The notes: generated by a model not told the origin, from the sequence alone. A stretch of DNA of 64,000 nt from an uncultured Anaerolineae bacterium (GCA_905479495.1 CAJQMR010000003.1:286631-350630); one strand, 5' to 3'; positions 23,732-32,823 are shown, counted from the stretch's first letter. Program-made: numbers and translations.

Positions 23732-24709
23732 CTAATTTAAATCAGAATCTTCTTCTGAGGAGGACTCTTTTTCTTCTAAATTAACAACTTCTTCTAAAGG
23801 GGGCAAGCTGTTGCTGCCCAGCAAGCGTCGTACCTGCCGCGTTAACCGGGGCAAGCCCGCCTCACGGTATTCATCTGCTAAAAATTGGGCCAGGTCAGCC
23901 AGGTTTTCATGAAGCCCATACCGCTCTTCGAGTCGTTCGCGGTGCTGGGAAAGCCATACAAACAGATCGGCCTCGGTACGGCCAGGAAAATCTGCCAACA
24001 GGGTAGAATCCTGGATTATCTGCACCGTTGGCAGGTAAATCATTTCATACCAGGCATCAACGGCCGTTTCCCAAGCCATCTCCTCACCATCAATCCGTGC
24101 TAAAATTTGTCGTAAATTATGAATTTGGGCTTGAAGTTCTGTATAACGTCCTGGTGAGGTAAAGTGAATGTTGTGGTCTGGATAGCGCTCCGCCAACCCG
24201 GTTTTGTCCATAAAGTTTTGTTCACCCAGCTGAATAAAAATATGATCCAGATCATCCGTCGGCTCAATCTCGAAATCAACCGGATAAGCCATGACGTGCG
24301 CCTCGATAGTGGCCATGTCTAGCTGTCGTGCCACCGAAACACGATGGTTGCCATCTTTCACAAAATAGATATTACCCACCTGATACAGCTCAATCGGAGG
24401 CCAACCCATCCGGGCAGCCAGCGCATCTACCGCCACCCAACGGTCTTCTATACTGTTGGTAAGCGGCAGAAATTTACGGGTAAACGTTTTGTAACGGCCA
24501 ACGCTGCCTACAATCGCATCCAACGGCACTTCAATAACACCACGGTAGTAAGGGTTTTGCTGCTGTAAATTGGTGCGGATGGCTTCAAACGGCAGCAGGT
24601 TGATATCCTCACCGGTGAGCCGGGCAGCTATTTGGGCGCGGGCCGCCTGACGGCGCGCCTGCTCAAAACGCTGTCGGGCATGCAATTTAGGATTCGCAAA
24701 TTCACTCAT
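23732..24709 (-). CDS. ParB-like nuclease-fold protein (DUF4032-like)
   Basis: 325 residues from the ATG at 24709. Residues 55-140 carry a ParB/Srx N-terminal fold, with the strand VIEVPLDAIVGSVGRY and the core YFVKDGNHRVSVARQL (118-123 is KDGNHR). The later part has a helical domain with FPGRTEADLFVWLSQHRERL, which is typical of the DUF4032-type proteins. The acidic C-terminus (EEKESSSEEDSD) is disordered. It does not look like the chromosomal segregation ParB: there is no HTH, and no parA or parS is adjacent. A CTPase or regulatory role is possible. It shares a transcript with the CBM48 protein. Confidence 0.68.
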   Translation of the reverse strand: MSEFANPKLHARQRFEQARRQAARAQIAARLTGEDINLLPFEAIRTNLQQQNPYYRGVIEVPLDAIVGSVGRYKTFTRKFLPLTNSIEDRWVAVDALAARMGWPPIELYQVGNIYFVKDGNHRVSVARQLDMATIEAHVMAYPVDFEIEPTDDLDHIFIQLGEQNFMDKTGLAERYPDHNIHFTSPGRYTELQAQIHNLRQILARIDGEEMAWETAVDAWYEMIYLPTVQIIQDSTLLADFPGRTEADLFVWLSQHRERLEERYGLHENLADLAQFLADEYREAGLPRLTRQVRRLLGSNSLPPLEEVVNLEEKESSSEEDSDLN

Positions 24710-24852
24710 AACCGATCTATAGTAAAAATTCTTTTGCGGCCATACATCAGATAAGTTGTTAGAATAACGGCCGTTCACACTTGTACAGTTTCATGCAATC
24801 AGCAAAAAGATTTCGCAGAGAAGCTAAAGGCAATTGGGCCGATTCCTTGAAC

Positions 24853-24903
24853 AAAAGCGGGCGCATCGGGCTTTCTTAATTTCAAACACTTTCCCGCTTT
24901 TAC
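24853..24903. repeat. Partial two-hairpin element (second hairpin only)
   Basis: AAAAGCGGG (24853-24861) pairs with CCCGCTTTT (24893-24901), followed by AC. This matches hairpin 2 of the 345, 26024 and 39594 elements, but the first hairpin is missing. It lies in the 270-base gap between the divergent ParB-like and psuG genes. Confidence 0.6.
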
Positions 24904-24982
24904 GCAATAGGTAGGTTGTAAATTTATGGCGGCTTGATGAGGTCTGTAGCTATAAGATACCATGATTTTATGAGGATAATCA

Positions 24983-25891
24983 ATGCACAATTTTTTACAG
25001 GTTTTACCAGAGGTGGCCGAGGCTTTTACCCAAAACAAACCAGTGGTGGCCCTGGAAAGCACCGTTATCACCCACGGGTTACCTTATCCAGATAACGTCG
25101 CGACGGCCGTCCAGATGCAAACGGCCGTCCGCGAAGGCGGTGCCATTCCGGCCACCATCGCCATTATTCAGGGGCAGGTGCATGTGGGCTTAACCGATGA
25201 TGAGCTGGAATATTTAGGCCAATTGGCAGGAACGGCCGTCCGCAAATGCAGCCGCCGCGATATTCCTCTGGCCATTGGCAACAAAGAAAATGGGGCCACC
25301 ACTGTGGCTGGTACCATGATTCTGGCCCACCGCGCTGGCATTCGCCTGTTTGCGACTGGAGGCATCGGCGGGGTGCATCGCGGCCACCCCTTCGACATCA
25401 GCGCGGATTTGTTGGAATTGGGACGTACGCCTGTCACCGTGGTAAGCAGCGGGGCCAAATCAATTCTAGATTTACCCGCCACGCGGGAAGTGCTAGAAAC
25501 ACATGGTGTGCCCATCATTGGCTATGGCACCGACGAGCTGCCCGCTTTTTTTGCGCGCAGCAGCGGCCTGCCCGTTGATATTCGCCTGGATACGCCGGAA
25601 GCGGTGGCCCGCGCGGTGCAGGCTCACCAGCAAGCCGGGCTGCAAAACGGCATTTTGGTCACCGTGCCCGTGCCAGAGGCCGACGCCTGCGACCCGGACA
25701 TGGTAGAAACAGCGATTGTGCAGGCCACCCAGGAAGCGGACGAACAAGGCGTTCATGGACCTGCCTCTACCCCCTGGCTGCTGCGCCGGGTGGTACAGTT
25801 GACAAACGGCCGTAGTCTGCAAGCCAACACGGCTCTGCTGCGCAATAATGGGCTTGTAGCGGCAACCATTGCCCGCGCCCTTGTTTCATAA
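24983..25891 (+). CDS. psuG: Pseudouridine-5'-phosphate glycosidase
   Basis: 302 residues, full length for PsuG. It cleaves the C-C bond of pseudouridine 5'-phosphate to uracil and ribose 5-phosphate. The family motifs are clear: VALESTVITHGLPYP at the N-terminus, GNKENGATTVAGTM, FATGGIGGVHRG and VVSSGAKSILDLPATRE. Lys159 in SGAKSILD is at the place of the Schiff-base lysine of the family. GAGG nine bases before the ATG supports the start. No pseudouridine kinase is adjacent, so psuK must be elsewhere. Confidence 0.95.
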   Translation: MHNFLQVLPEVAEAFTQNKPVVALESTVITHGLPYPDNVATAVQMQTAVREGGAIPATIAIIQGQVHVGLTDDELEYLGQLAGTAVRKCSRRDIPLAIGNKENGATTVAGTMILAHRAGIRLFATGGIGGVHRGHPFDISADLLELGRTPVTVVSSGAKSILDLPATREVLETHGVPIIGYGTDELPAFFARSSGLPVDIRLDTPEAVARAVQAHQQAGLQNGILVTVPVPEADACDPDMVETAIVQATQEADEQGVHGPASTPWLLRRVVQLTNGRSLQANTALLRNNGLVAATIARALVS

Positions 25892-26023
25892 CAGCCCAGT
25901 AAGCCTATTCGCAGGTTTACCCGCGCATAGTACCATCAGTCCACATGTTTTGGCGGGTTAACCTATCGTTATTTTTGACCTCTCTTGTATAATAAACAAT
26001 AAGCATTCAAGCTGAGGTAGTTT

Positions 26024-26127
26024 GCAAATCACAGATATCTTTTGAAAAAGAAAGCGAGGTTGCTTGTGATTTGCTCAAGTAAAAGCTAAATTTGAACTCA
26101 CCTTTTATCATTCTATTTGGCTTTTAC
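26024..26127 (+). repeat. Two-hairpin repeat element, copy B
   Basis: Hairpin 1 pairs GCAAATCACA (26024-26033) with TGTGATTTGC (26065-26074). The TCAA linker leads to hairpin 2, GTAAAAGCTAAAT (26079-26091) with ATTTGGCTTTTAC (26115-26127) through one T-G wobble. The junction TTTGCTCAAGTAAAAGC is identical to copy A. Here the element sits 27 bases before the histidine kinase start and would be in its leader RNA. Confidence 0.75.
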
Positions 26128-26154
26128 ACAAAACAACGCATTTGATGTCTTAAA

Positions 26155-27621
26155 ATGAGCAAAAGTTTAGCAACAAAAATCAAAAAAGAGTTTCAGCGGC
26201 TTAATTGGCTTCTCATTGCCATTTTTGCGCTGTTAATTATTGCCATGTTGGCCGCATTTTTTGTGGTCTATTCCGTGGTCCTGAATAGCAATTTTTTGGA
26301 CTGGCTCCCCGGCATGGCCATTGCCGGTTTCACCCTCTTTCTAACCCTGGCACTTGTTTATTACATGGTTGACCGTTACGCCGAACGAATCCAAACGACC
26401 ACTTCACAAATGGTTGATGCGGAACTGCACCAGCTGCGGGCCGCCAATAATCGGGCCAAGTCGCTCCAGTCGATGGCTTCGGTAATGCGGGCCACCCTCA
26501 GTTTTGAGCGGGTGGTGGAAGAGGCGCTGGATGTGTGCAGTCTGGCCATTGAAGAAATGGGCATCCCTCGCCAATCGTTGGTTGGCGCGGTTTTTTTGTT
26601 TAATGGCGAAGATTTGATTCCGGTGGCTACGCGCCGCTTTACGGCCGTTGATTTCGAAAAACAAATGCAGGGCAAGCGGGGCATCGTTGGGGCAGCTTTA
26701 ACCCAGGCCGAACCGGTTACCACCGATCATCCCCGACGTGATCCAGAACTGCGCCAATTTGTCGCCTTTCACAACTGCCTGACGGCTGCCTGTATTCCTT
26801 TGCGGGCCGGGTTCCAAATTTTTGGGGCCATTGTGATTGGGTCGGATACGGCCGTTAAGTTCGACAAAGAGCATTTTGAGCTGTTCAATGGGGTGGCCGA
26901 CCAGGCTGTCATCGCTTTGCAAAACGCACAGATGTACCAGCGGCTGGAATCTGAAAAGCAGCGCATTATCGAGGCCGATGAAGAAGCGCGCAAAGAGCTA
27001 GCCCGCGATCTACACGACGGCCCCACCCAAACCATCGCCGCCATCGCCATGCGCATCAACTTTATCCGCTCTCTACTTTCTCGCGATCCAGAGCAGGCGC
27101 TGGGCGAGCTGGAAAAAGTGGAAGAGCTGGCCAAACAAACATCTAAAGAAATTCGCGGCATGTTGTTTACATTACGGCCGTTGGTTCTGGAGACACAAGG
27201 GCTGGGTCCGGCTATAGAAACCGTCATCAACCGCATCAAAGAAACAGATGGCCTGAATATCCGCCTGGTAGGCGGCGAACATGGCGAACTGCTCAACGAG
27301 CAGGCTCAAGGCGTTGTTTTTTCCATCGTAGAAGAGGCACTGGGCAATGCTCGTAAATATTCCCGTGCCAGCCAGATCCAGGTGCGCTTCTGGCAAGAAG
27401 AAAATCTATTTGTCGCCCTCATACAAGACAATGGCGTAGGTTTTGATGTGCAGTCTGTTAACCAGGATTACAGCTCACGTGGCAGCCTGGGTATGGTCAA
27501 TATGCGGGAACGCGCTGACCGAATCGATGGCTCCTTGCGGCTGGAATCCGCCCTGGGGCACGGCACATCTGTCACCCTCGTTGTTCCGCTGGACAAACAT
27601 GGCAGTCACGTGACGGCGTGA
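26155..27621 (+). CDS. Membrane-anchored GAF-domain sensor histidine kinase (HisKA_3)
   Basis: 488 residues. Two membrane helices at about 18-42 and 50-72 are followed by a short coil, a GAF sensor domain at about 110-265 (AVFLFNGEDLIPVATRRF) and a HisKA_3 dimerisation domain with phospho-acceptor His287 in ARDLHDGPTQT. A HATPase_c domain follows at about 365-485, with the N, G1 and G2 boxes (EEALGNARKYS, DNGVGFD, GSLGMVNMRERA). This is the NarX/DegS-like class, which normally phosphorylates a LuxR-type response regulator. No regulator gene is adjacent, so it is an orphan kinase. The start has no Shine-Dalgarno; a two-hairpin element lies directly upstream. Confidence 0.92.
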   Translation: MSKSLATKIKKEFQRLNWLLIAIFALLIIAMLAAFFVVYSVVLNSNFLDWLPGMAIAGFTLFLTLALVYYMVDRYAERIQTTTSQMVDAELHQLRAANNRAKSLQSMASVMRATLSFERVVEEALDVCSLAIEEMGIPRQSLVGAVFLFNGEDLIPVATRRFTAVDFEKQMQGKRGIVGAALTQAEPVTTDHPRRDPELRQFVAFHNCLTAACIPLRAGFQIFGAIVIGSDTAVKFDKEHFELFNGVADQAVIALQNAQMYQRLESEKQRIIEADEEARKELARDLHDGPTQTIAAIAMRINFIRSLLSRDPEQALGELEKVEELAKQTSKEIRGMLFTLRPLVLETQGLGPAIETVINRIKETDGLNIRLVGGEHGELLNEQAQGVVFSIVEEALGNARKYSRASQIQVRFWQEENLFVALIQDNGVGFDVQSVNQDYSSRGSLGMVNMRERADRIDGSLRLESALGHGTSVTLVVPLDKHGSHVTA

Positions 27622-27731
27622 TCGGTGGACGGTATTCCGTCATCGGTGATCGGTGTTCGGTAATCAGTAAAACGGTCTATAATCTAAAACTTAAACTGAT
27701 AACCGATAACTGACCTACCGATTACTAAATT
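27622..27731. repeat. GGTAATCAGT-type self-complementary repeat region
   Basis: This 110-base gap is filled by degenerate CGGTGATCGGT and GGTAATCAGT words on the left and their complements (ACTGATAACCGATAACTG) on the right, forming an imperfect hairpin. A TATAAT at 27678-27683 in the loop may serve the next gene. The same words appear inside hypF. Confidence 0.55.
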
Positions 27732-29198
27732 GTGACTGTTACTTCGCGAGCTCGCCCTAAATTTCAAATTAATTTAACGTTCCTGGCGCTGGCCTCGTTG
27801 GTGGGATACCTGCTCTTTTGGTGGTGGTTTCCATTACGGCCGTATTTCAACACCCTTCCTCTACAAGACGTTCGCACCTTTGCGCCCTCGCTGCTGGCGG
27901 GATTGGCTTACGCATTGCTGCTGTTGGCGCTGTTTAGCCTGTACTGGCTGGCGTTTCGGGCGGTTCAATCAGAACGGGTAAAACCGGCACTGTGGGTTTT
28001 GTTGGGAACGGCAGTCCTCTTTGCCATCCCCCTGCTGCAAACCTACCCCATCAATGCCAATGATCTGTTCCGCTATGTGATTCGCGGGCGCGTCAGCAGC
28101 GTTTATGAGCAAAGTCCCTACGCCACTGCGCCCGATGCCTTCCCCGACGATCCGTTGCTGCCGCTAGCAGGCGAGTGGGCCGATGAAACCTCACCGTACG
28201 GCCCGCTGTGGGAGCTGCTGGCTACAGGCGTCACCCGCCTGACGCAGGACAATTTACTGGCCGGGCTGCTTTCCTTTAAGCTCGTGGGACTGCTGGCCCA
28301 TCTAACGTGCGGCTGGCTCATCTGGCGGCTGCTGGCCCAGGCGGATGCGGCTAAGCAGCGCGGCTTTACATTGCTCTGGCTGTGGAACCCCGCCCTGCTG
28401 CTGATGTTTATCGTCGATGGCCACAACGACGTGCTGATGATGGTATGGCAGCTGGTGGCGCTCTGGTTTTGGCGGCGGGAACGGCCGTCGCTCACCCTCT
28501 TCTTTTTGCTCCTGGCCGCGCTTACCAAGCCGATTGCGCTGCTGGTACTGCCCTTTTTTGTGCTGGCCATCTGGCGCGATTTGCCGAATTGGTGGGCCAG
28601 GCTGCGGGTGTTTGGTTGGGGAGTGTTGTGGGGGGGCACTGCCGTTTGGCTGGCGTTTTTACCGTTTGGTTCCCCGCTGGATTTGGCCGTACGGCTGCTG
28701 CGTGAAGCGTCCAGCGGCCCTGGTTTTTCACCGGCCACGCTGGTGCTGCTGGTTGCCGGTGAACTGGGACAACCGCTCACACCCGCGTTTATTGAGTTCA
28801 TTGCGAACTTGTTTAGGATGCTGTTTGGCTTGTTGTGTTTGTGGCTCGTGTGGTTGGGGTGGAACGGCCGTTCCCCAATGCGGGCTGCGGCCGATATATT
28901 GGCGGCTTATAGTCTGCAAGCCCTCAGCTTCCGCCTCTGGTACAGCACCTGGCCCTTCCTCTGGCTCCTGCTAGAAGAGGAAAGCGCAACAGCGCCAACG
29001 ACCTTCCGCCTGCGTACCGAACTCTGGTTCCTACTCACTGTCCAGCTCTCTGTCCTCATCTACGGCCACCTGCGCGCCTACGCCCTCGGCGGCAGCCAGC
29101 TTGCTGCCCACTTCATTGGCGTCCCTTTTGTCTTTCTCTTGCCCTCCCTACTGGCCATTCTAAACAAAACTCAAATAAATACGGCAGGTGACACATGA
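27732..29198 (+). CDS. Polyprenyl-phosphate-dependent GT-C mannosyltransferase-like protein
   Basis: 488 residues starting with GTG, with about 12 membrane segments. The first outer loop has the acidic motif INANDLFRYVIRGRVSS followed by YEQSPYATAPDAFPDDP and ETSPYGPLWELL. This wording is typical of the alpha-1,6-mannopyranosyltransferase / DUF2029-like GT-C family that uses polyprenyl-phosphate sugar donors. It is preceded by a repeat region and overlaps the 3' end of the higA gene by 28 bases on the opposite strand. The acceptor is unknown. It is separate from the GT-C cluster at 48-58 kb but could use the same lipid-linked mannose. Confidence 0.8.
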   Translation: MTVTSRARPKFQINLTFLALASLVGYLLFWWWFPLRPYFNTLPLQDVRTFAPSLLAGLAYALLLLALFSLYWLAFRAVQSERVKPALWVLLGTAVLFAIPLLQTYPINANDLFRYVIRGRVSSVYEQSPYATAPDAFPDDPLLPLAGEWADETSPYGPLWELLATGVTRLTQDNLLAGLLSFKLVGLLAHLTCGWLIWRLLAQADAAKQRGFTLLWLWNPALLLMFIVDGHNDVLMMVWQLVALWFWRRERPSLTLFFLLLAALTKPIALLVLPFFVLAIWRDLPNWWARLRVFGWGVLWGGTAVWLAFLPFGSPLDLAVRLLREASSGPGFSPATLVLLVAGELGQPLTPAFIEFIANLFRMLFGLLCLWLVWLGWNGRSPMRAAADILAAYSLQALSFRLWYSTWPFLWLLLEEESATAPTTFRLRTELWFLLTVQLSVLIYGHLRAYALGGSQLAAHFIGVPFVFLLPSLLAILNKTQINTAGDT

Positions 29199-29569
29199 AA
29201 CCGGCGAGCCAGTTCACGGATTTGGCGCACGTTTAGTTCTCTTTTGCCGTTGAGAATTTCAGAGACCACACCCTGCGAACCAATCTCTGGCAGGTCTGAT
29301 TGGCGCAGGTCGTGTTCCTCCATCAGATACTGCAAAACCTCAGCCCCGCTTGCCTGCGGTATAGGATGCTGTTTTTCCTCATATGCGTAAAGGATCGTGC
29401 CCAATGTATCTAAAAATTCATACATTGGGTGGGCTTCATTTATGCCAACTTCATCAATAAGTTCATTCATTTGAGCCACTAAACGATCATAATCTTGCTC
29501 GCTGCGAATGGTCATGAATTGACGAATCGCTGCCCAATGCGGTTGAATGTCTTGAATCATTAATGTCAT
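29171..29569 (-). CDS. higA: HigA-type antitoxin with C-terminal HTH
   Basis: 132 residues from the ATG at 29569, whose first bases overlap the higB stop (ATGA); a GTG at 29578 is an alternative. The N-terminal 75 residues are helical (RLVAQMNELIDEVGINEAHP). The C-terminal XRE-type HTH reads LMEEHDLRQSDLPEIGSQGV and SEILNGKRELNVRQIRELARRF, which is the HigA pattern. The antitoxin would neutralise HigB and repress the operon. The gene order is toxin first, as usual for higBA. Its 3' end overlaps the convergent glycosyltransferase gene. Confidence 0.87.
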   Translation of the reverse strand: MTLMIQDIQPHWAAIRQFMTIRSEQDYDRLVAQMNELIDEVGINEAHPMYEFLDTLGTILYAYEEKQHPIPQASGAEVLQYLMEEHDLRQSDLPEIGSQGVVSEILNGKRELNVRQIRELARRFHVSPAVFI

Positions 29570-29853
29570 TTTTTCCACGCCCCTTTGTCATACTCTGCAT
29601 GAGTCAACACATGGCGAATATAGACCTTGTTGCGATTGAAATGAATGGATGCAATTAGCCGATACTTATTGCCACCGATGTTAAACACAATTAGATCACC
29701 AACTTTGTCCACAGAGGGAAATGTTTGTCGCAATTCCCCAAAACCGGAAAACTCCATTTTATCTACAATTTTGTACCACCGGCTCAATGAGCTTTGACTG
29801 TCAGGATATTGTTCCCAAAATTGCTTCAAAGCCTTTCGTGAAATAATGTGCAT
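29566..29853 (-). CDS. higB: HigB-type mRNA interferase toxin
   Basis: 95 residues of the RelE/HigB fold: MHIISRKALKQFWEQYPDSQ, then WYKIVDKMEF, a beta-sheet with VGDLIVFNIGGNKYRLIASI, and the closing KVYIRHVLTHAEYDKGAWKK. The C-terminal H/Y/K residues of the HVLTHAEYDKG motif are the family signature. HigB cleaves mRNA at the ribosome. It is encoded just before higA with a four-base overlap, so the pair is complete and probably functional. No mobile-element neighbours are visible. Confidence 0.9.
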   Translation of the reverse strand: MHIISRKALKQFWEQYPDSQSSLSRWYKIVDKMEFSGFGELRQTFPSVDKVGDLIVFNIGGNKYRLIASIHFNRNKVYIRHVLTHAEYDKGAWKK

Positions 29854-29979
29854 AGCGCATAATATCTCAAAACGAGATTTTACACAAGGATCATTTTCTC
29901 AATCACAACTTTACAAACAATTCGCATATAATTTTGTTGCGCTGGCAAGCCCTCCGGCTCCGTGTTACCATTCGGAGCT

Positions 29980-31704
29980 ATGAATCGACCCAACACATTG
30001 CGTAAAAATATCTGGCAAATTGCCCCCAAAGTGCCGGACCATATTCAGGAAGAATTTGGCCATATTCACCCCGTCATGCTTCAGGTGCTGTACAACCGGG
30101 GCATCATCGAACCAGCAGATGTACAGGCCTTTTTAGAAGGGCGTTATCTGGAATCGACCGACCCATTTTTGCTGCCAGACATGGACAAAGCGGTGGCCCG
30201 CATTGAGCAAGCGATCGACAACGAAGAAATGATCATTGTTTATGGCGATTTTGACGCCGATGGGGTGACAAGCACGGTGCTGCTAACCCAGGCGCTGCGC
30301 GGCATGGGGGCGGATCGCAATTTGGTACGGCCGTACATCCCCGACCGCGTCGATGAAGGCTATGGCCTCAATATAGAGGCCCTGTCCGAGCTGCGCGAAA
30401 AAGGGGCCAATCTCATCATCACCGTAGACTGTGGCATCCGCTCTGTGTTTGAAGTGGAACATGCCAACCAGATTGGCCTAGAGATGATCATCACCGATCA
30501 CCACAGCCTGGGGCCGAAGATGCCGCCGGCAACGGCCGTTATCAACCCCAAGCGCCCCGATTCAACATATCCCGACGACATGCTGGCCGGGGTGGGTCTC
30601 GCTTACAAGCTGGCCCAGGCGCTCAAACAGTCCCGGCCTGACCGGGCCACCTTCGACGAGTCGGATTTGCTCGACCTGGTAGCCATTGGCACGGTGGCTG
30701 ATCTGGCTCCGCTGCTGAAAGAAAACCGCAAGCTGGTCATCGACGGACTGCAATCACTCAACAATTCCAAACGGGCCGGGATTGCCGCCATTGCCCGCGC
30801 CGCCCGCCTCACGCCTGGTAATCTCACGGCCGAATCCATCGCCTTTGGCATCGGGCCGCGCATTAACGCCGCCGGACGCCTGGCCCACGCCTACAGCGCC
30901 GCTCGCCTGCTGGCGGCCAATAATAGCCAGGACGCCAATCGCTACGCCGACGAGCTAGACAAGCTCAACCGCAAGCGGCAGCAGCTCACGGCCGAACTCA
31001 GCCGCAAGGCCGAAGAAATGGTGGAACCCGACGCGCCCATCCTCATCGCCGCTGACACAGAGTTTGTTTCTGGCGTAGTGGGGCTGGTAGCCAGCCGTCT
31101 GGCCGAAAAGCATTACCGTCCAGCCATTGTGATGGAACAGGGTGAAGAAGAGAGCCGTGGCTCCTGCCGCTCCATTGACAAATTTCACATTACCGATGCC
31201 CTGGATGAGGTAGCTGATTTGCTGGTACGGCATGGGGGTCACGCCCAGGCAGCGGGGTTCACGGTGCGCAATGCCAACCTGTCCGAATTTCTCAGCCGCA
31301 TCACCGAGGTTGCTGAACGCAGGCTGCGTGATGTGGAACTTATTCCCACGCTGACCATTGACGCTGAAATCGAACTGGATGATGTGGATTGGGCGTTATT
31401 TGAGCATTTGCAGCAGCTAGAACCAACCGGGGCAGCCAATCCGCAGCCAGTGTTCCTGAGCCGAGATGTGGAAGTGATTCATCATCGCGCCGTGGGCCAG
31501 GATGGGGCCCATTTGCAGCTCACACTGGCCGCTGGCGGCATCACTGGCTATCGAGAAGTTGGGGCCATCGCTTTTCGTCAGGGTGAGTGGGCCAGCCATC
31601 TGCCTCAAACCGTCGATCTGGTGTACAGCATTAGCGTCAATGAATGGCGCGGTAATCGTAATTTACAATTGATGGTGCAAGATATACGGCCGTCACAAAT
31701 CTAA
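29980..31704 (+). CDS. recJ: Single-stranded-DNA exonuclease RecJ
   Basis: 574 residues from the ATG at 29980; a GTG six codons earlier is possible. The DHH motifs are complete: IVYGDFDADGVTSTVLL near 87-103, ITVDCGIRS, IITDHHSLG and the MLAGVGLAYKLAQAL helix, then the DHHA1 domain with the nucleic-acid-binding RGSCRSIDKFH and GGHAQAAGF. A C-terminal OB-fold-like domain ends the protein. RecJ is a 5'-3' ssDNA exonuclease for recombination and mismatch repair. It is a single-gene unit; a GGAGATT inverted repeat follows. Confidence 0.94.
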   Translation: MNRPNTLRKNIWQIAPKVPDHIQEEFGHIHPVMLQVLYNRGIIEPADVQAFLEGRYLESTDPFLLPDMDKAVARIEQAIDNEEMIIVYGDFDADGVTSTVLLTQALRGMGADRNLVRPYIPDRVDEGYGLNIEALSELREKGANLIITVDCGIRSVFEVEHANQIGLEMIITDHHSLGPKMPPATAVINPKRPDSTYPDDMLAGVGLAYKLAQALKQSRPDRATFDESDLLDLVAIGTVADLAPLLKENRKLVIDGLQSLNNSKRAGIAAIARAARLTPGNLTAESIAFGIGPRINAAGRLAHAYSAARLLAANNSQDANRYADELDKLNRKRQQLTAELSRKAEEMVEPDAPILIAADTEFVSGVVGLVASRLAEKHYRPAIVMEQGEEESRGSCRSIDKFHITDALDEVADLLVRHGGHAQAAGFTVRNANLSEFLSRITEVAERRLRDVELIPTLTIDAEIELDDVDWALFEHLQQLEPTGAANPQPVFLSRDVEVIHHRAVGQDGAHLQLTLAAGGITGYREVGAIAFRQGEWASHLPQTVDLVYSISVNEWRGNRNLQLMVQDIRPSQI

Positions 31705-31708
31705 AAAG

Positions 31709-31768
31709 GAGATTGGAGATCAGAGACTGGAGATTGACCCATCTCTAATCTCCAGTCCCCAATCTCCT
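31709..31768. repeat. GGAGATTGGAGATC-type inverted repeat (recJ-epimerase gap)
   Basis: GGAGATTGGAGATCAGAGAC on the left is largely complementary to TCTCTAATCTCCAGTCCCC and CCAATCTCC on the right, with an imperfect stem across GACCC. It fills the 77-base gap between recJ and the epimerase gene and is the same family as at 11.64, 51.22 and 52.19 kb. Confidence 0.7.
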
Positions 31769-31781
31769 CATAAAAACAACT

Positions 31782-32747
31782 ATGAAAATTCTCGTCACTG
31801 GTGCAGCCGGATTCATTGGTAGTAACTTAGCCGAAAAATTAGCCAAACGCGGCGATAATGTCGTGGGGTTAGATAACTTCAACGATTATTACGATCCTGC
31901 CAAAAAGCGTAGCAACGCAGCGCGGCTGGCCGCCTACCCCAACTTCCGCATGGTGGAGCAAGACATTCGTCAACGAGAGACAATGATTGAACTTTTCGCT
32001 AGCGAAAAGTTTGAGGCGGTGGCCCATCTGGCCGCAATGGCAGGCGTGCGCAACGCGGTACAGTACCCGGATTTGTACGTGGAAGTGAACCTCAACGGCA
32101 CGCAAAACCTGCTGGACGCCGCCCGCGCCGCTGGCACTCTAAAAAATTTCGTCATGGCCTCCACTTCTTCCGTTTACGGCAACACCACCCAAATCCCCTT
32201 TGTCGAAACGGACCCGTGCGACCGGCCCTTGCAGCCATACGCTGCTGCCAAGCGGGCCGCCGAGATTTTAGGCCATGCCTATCATCATTTGTATGGGCTA
32301 AATTTTACGGCCGTTCGCTTTTTCACCGTCTATGGGCCAAACGGCCGTCCCGACATGATGGCCTACTTGGTAGCAGAAAGTGTAGCCAAAGGCATCCAAA
32401 TTCCCCTGTACGACAACGGAGAGATGTACCGCGACTGGACCTATGTTGACGACATCACTGATGGTGTGGTGCTGGCACTGGACAAACCGCTGGGGTATGA
32501 AATCATCAACCTGGGGCGTGGCAAACCAACCTTGCTTAAAGATTTTGTAAATCTGATCGAGACGCTGGGTGGCCGTCCGGCCAACGTTTTTCACAGGCCG
32601 CGTTTGGCCGCCGATTTTGTGAAAAACGAGGCAGATATCAGTAAAGCCCGCCGCCTGCTAGGGTACAATCCCCAAATCTCAGTAGAGGAAGGCGTCCGAC
32701 GCTTTTGGGCCTGGTACGAAACGGCCGTCTTACACCGTAGCGCCTAA
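31782..32747 (+). CDS. NAD-dependent sugar epimerase (UDP-glucuronate 4-epimerase-like)
   Basis: 321 residues of the extended short-chain dehydrogenase family. The Rossmann motif TGAAGFIGSNL is at 6-16, Ser/Thr lie in MASTSSVYG at 125-132, and the catalytic Tyr153 and Lys157 are in QPYAAAKRAAE. DNFNDYYDP near residue 31 is the signature of UDP-glucuronate/UDP-glucose 4-epimerases. VRFFTVYGPNGRPDMMA and RDWTYVDDI are ordinary for the family. It supplies activated uronic acid or hexose for surface polysaccharides. No sugar operon surrounds it. Confidence 0.88.
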   Translation: MKILVTGAAGFIGSNLAEKLAKRGDNVVGLDNFNDYYDPAKKRSNAARLAAYPNFRMVEQDIRQRETMIELFASEKFEAVAHLAAMAGVRNAVQYPDLYVEVNLNGTQNLLDAARAAGTLKNFVMASTSSVYGNTTQIPFVETDPCDRPLQPYAAAKRAAEILGHAYHHLYGLNFTAVRFFTVYGPNGRPDMMAYLVAESVAKGIQIPLYDNGEMYRDWTYVDDITDGVVLALDKPLGYEIINLGRGKPTLLKDFVNLIETLGGRPANVFHRPRLAADFVKNEADISKARRLLGYNPQISVEEGVRRFWAWYETAVLHRSA

Positions 32748-32823
32748 ATACCATTGCCGCCGCCAAACCCATCGCGTAAAAATGAGAACCCTCAAGCAGC
32801 CAGACCCACCTGCTTGACCAAAA

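Noticed and set aside
23732..24709. Chromosome partition protein ParB
   Set aside because: The ParB N-terminal motif is present, but there is no HTH, parA or parS, and the C-terminal half matches a different protein type.
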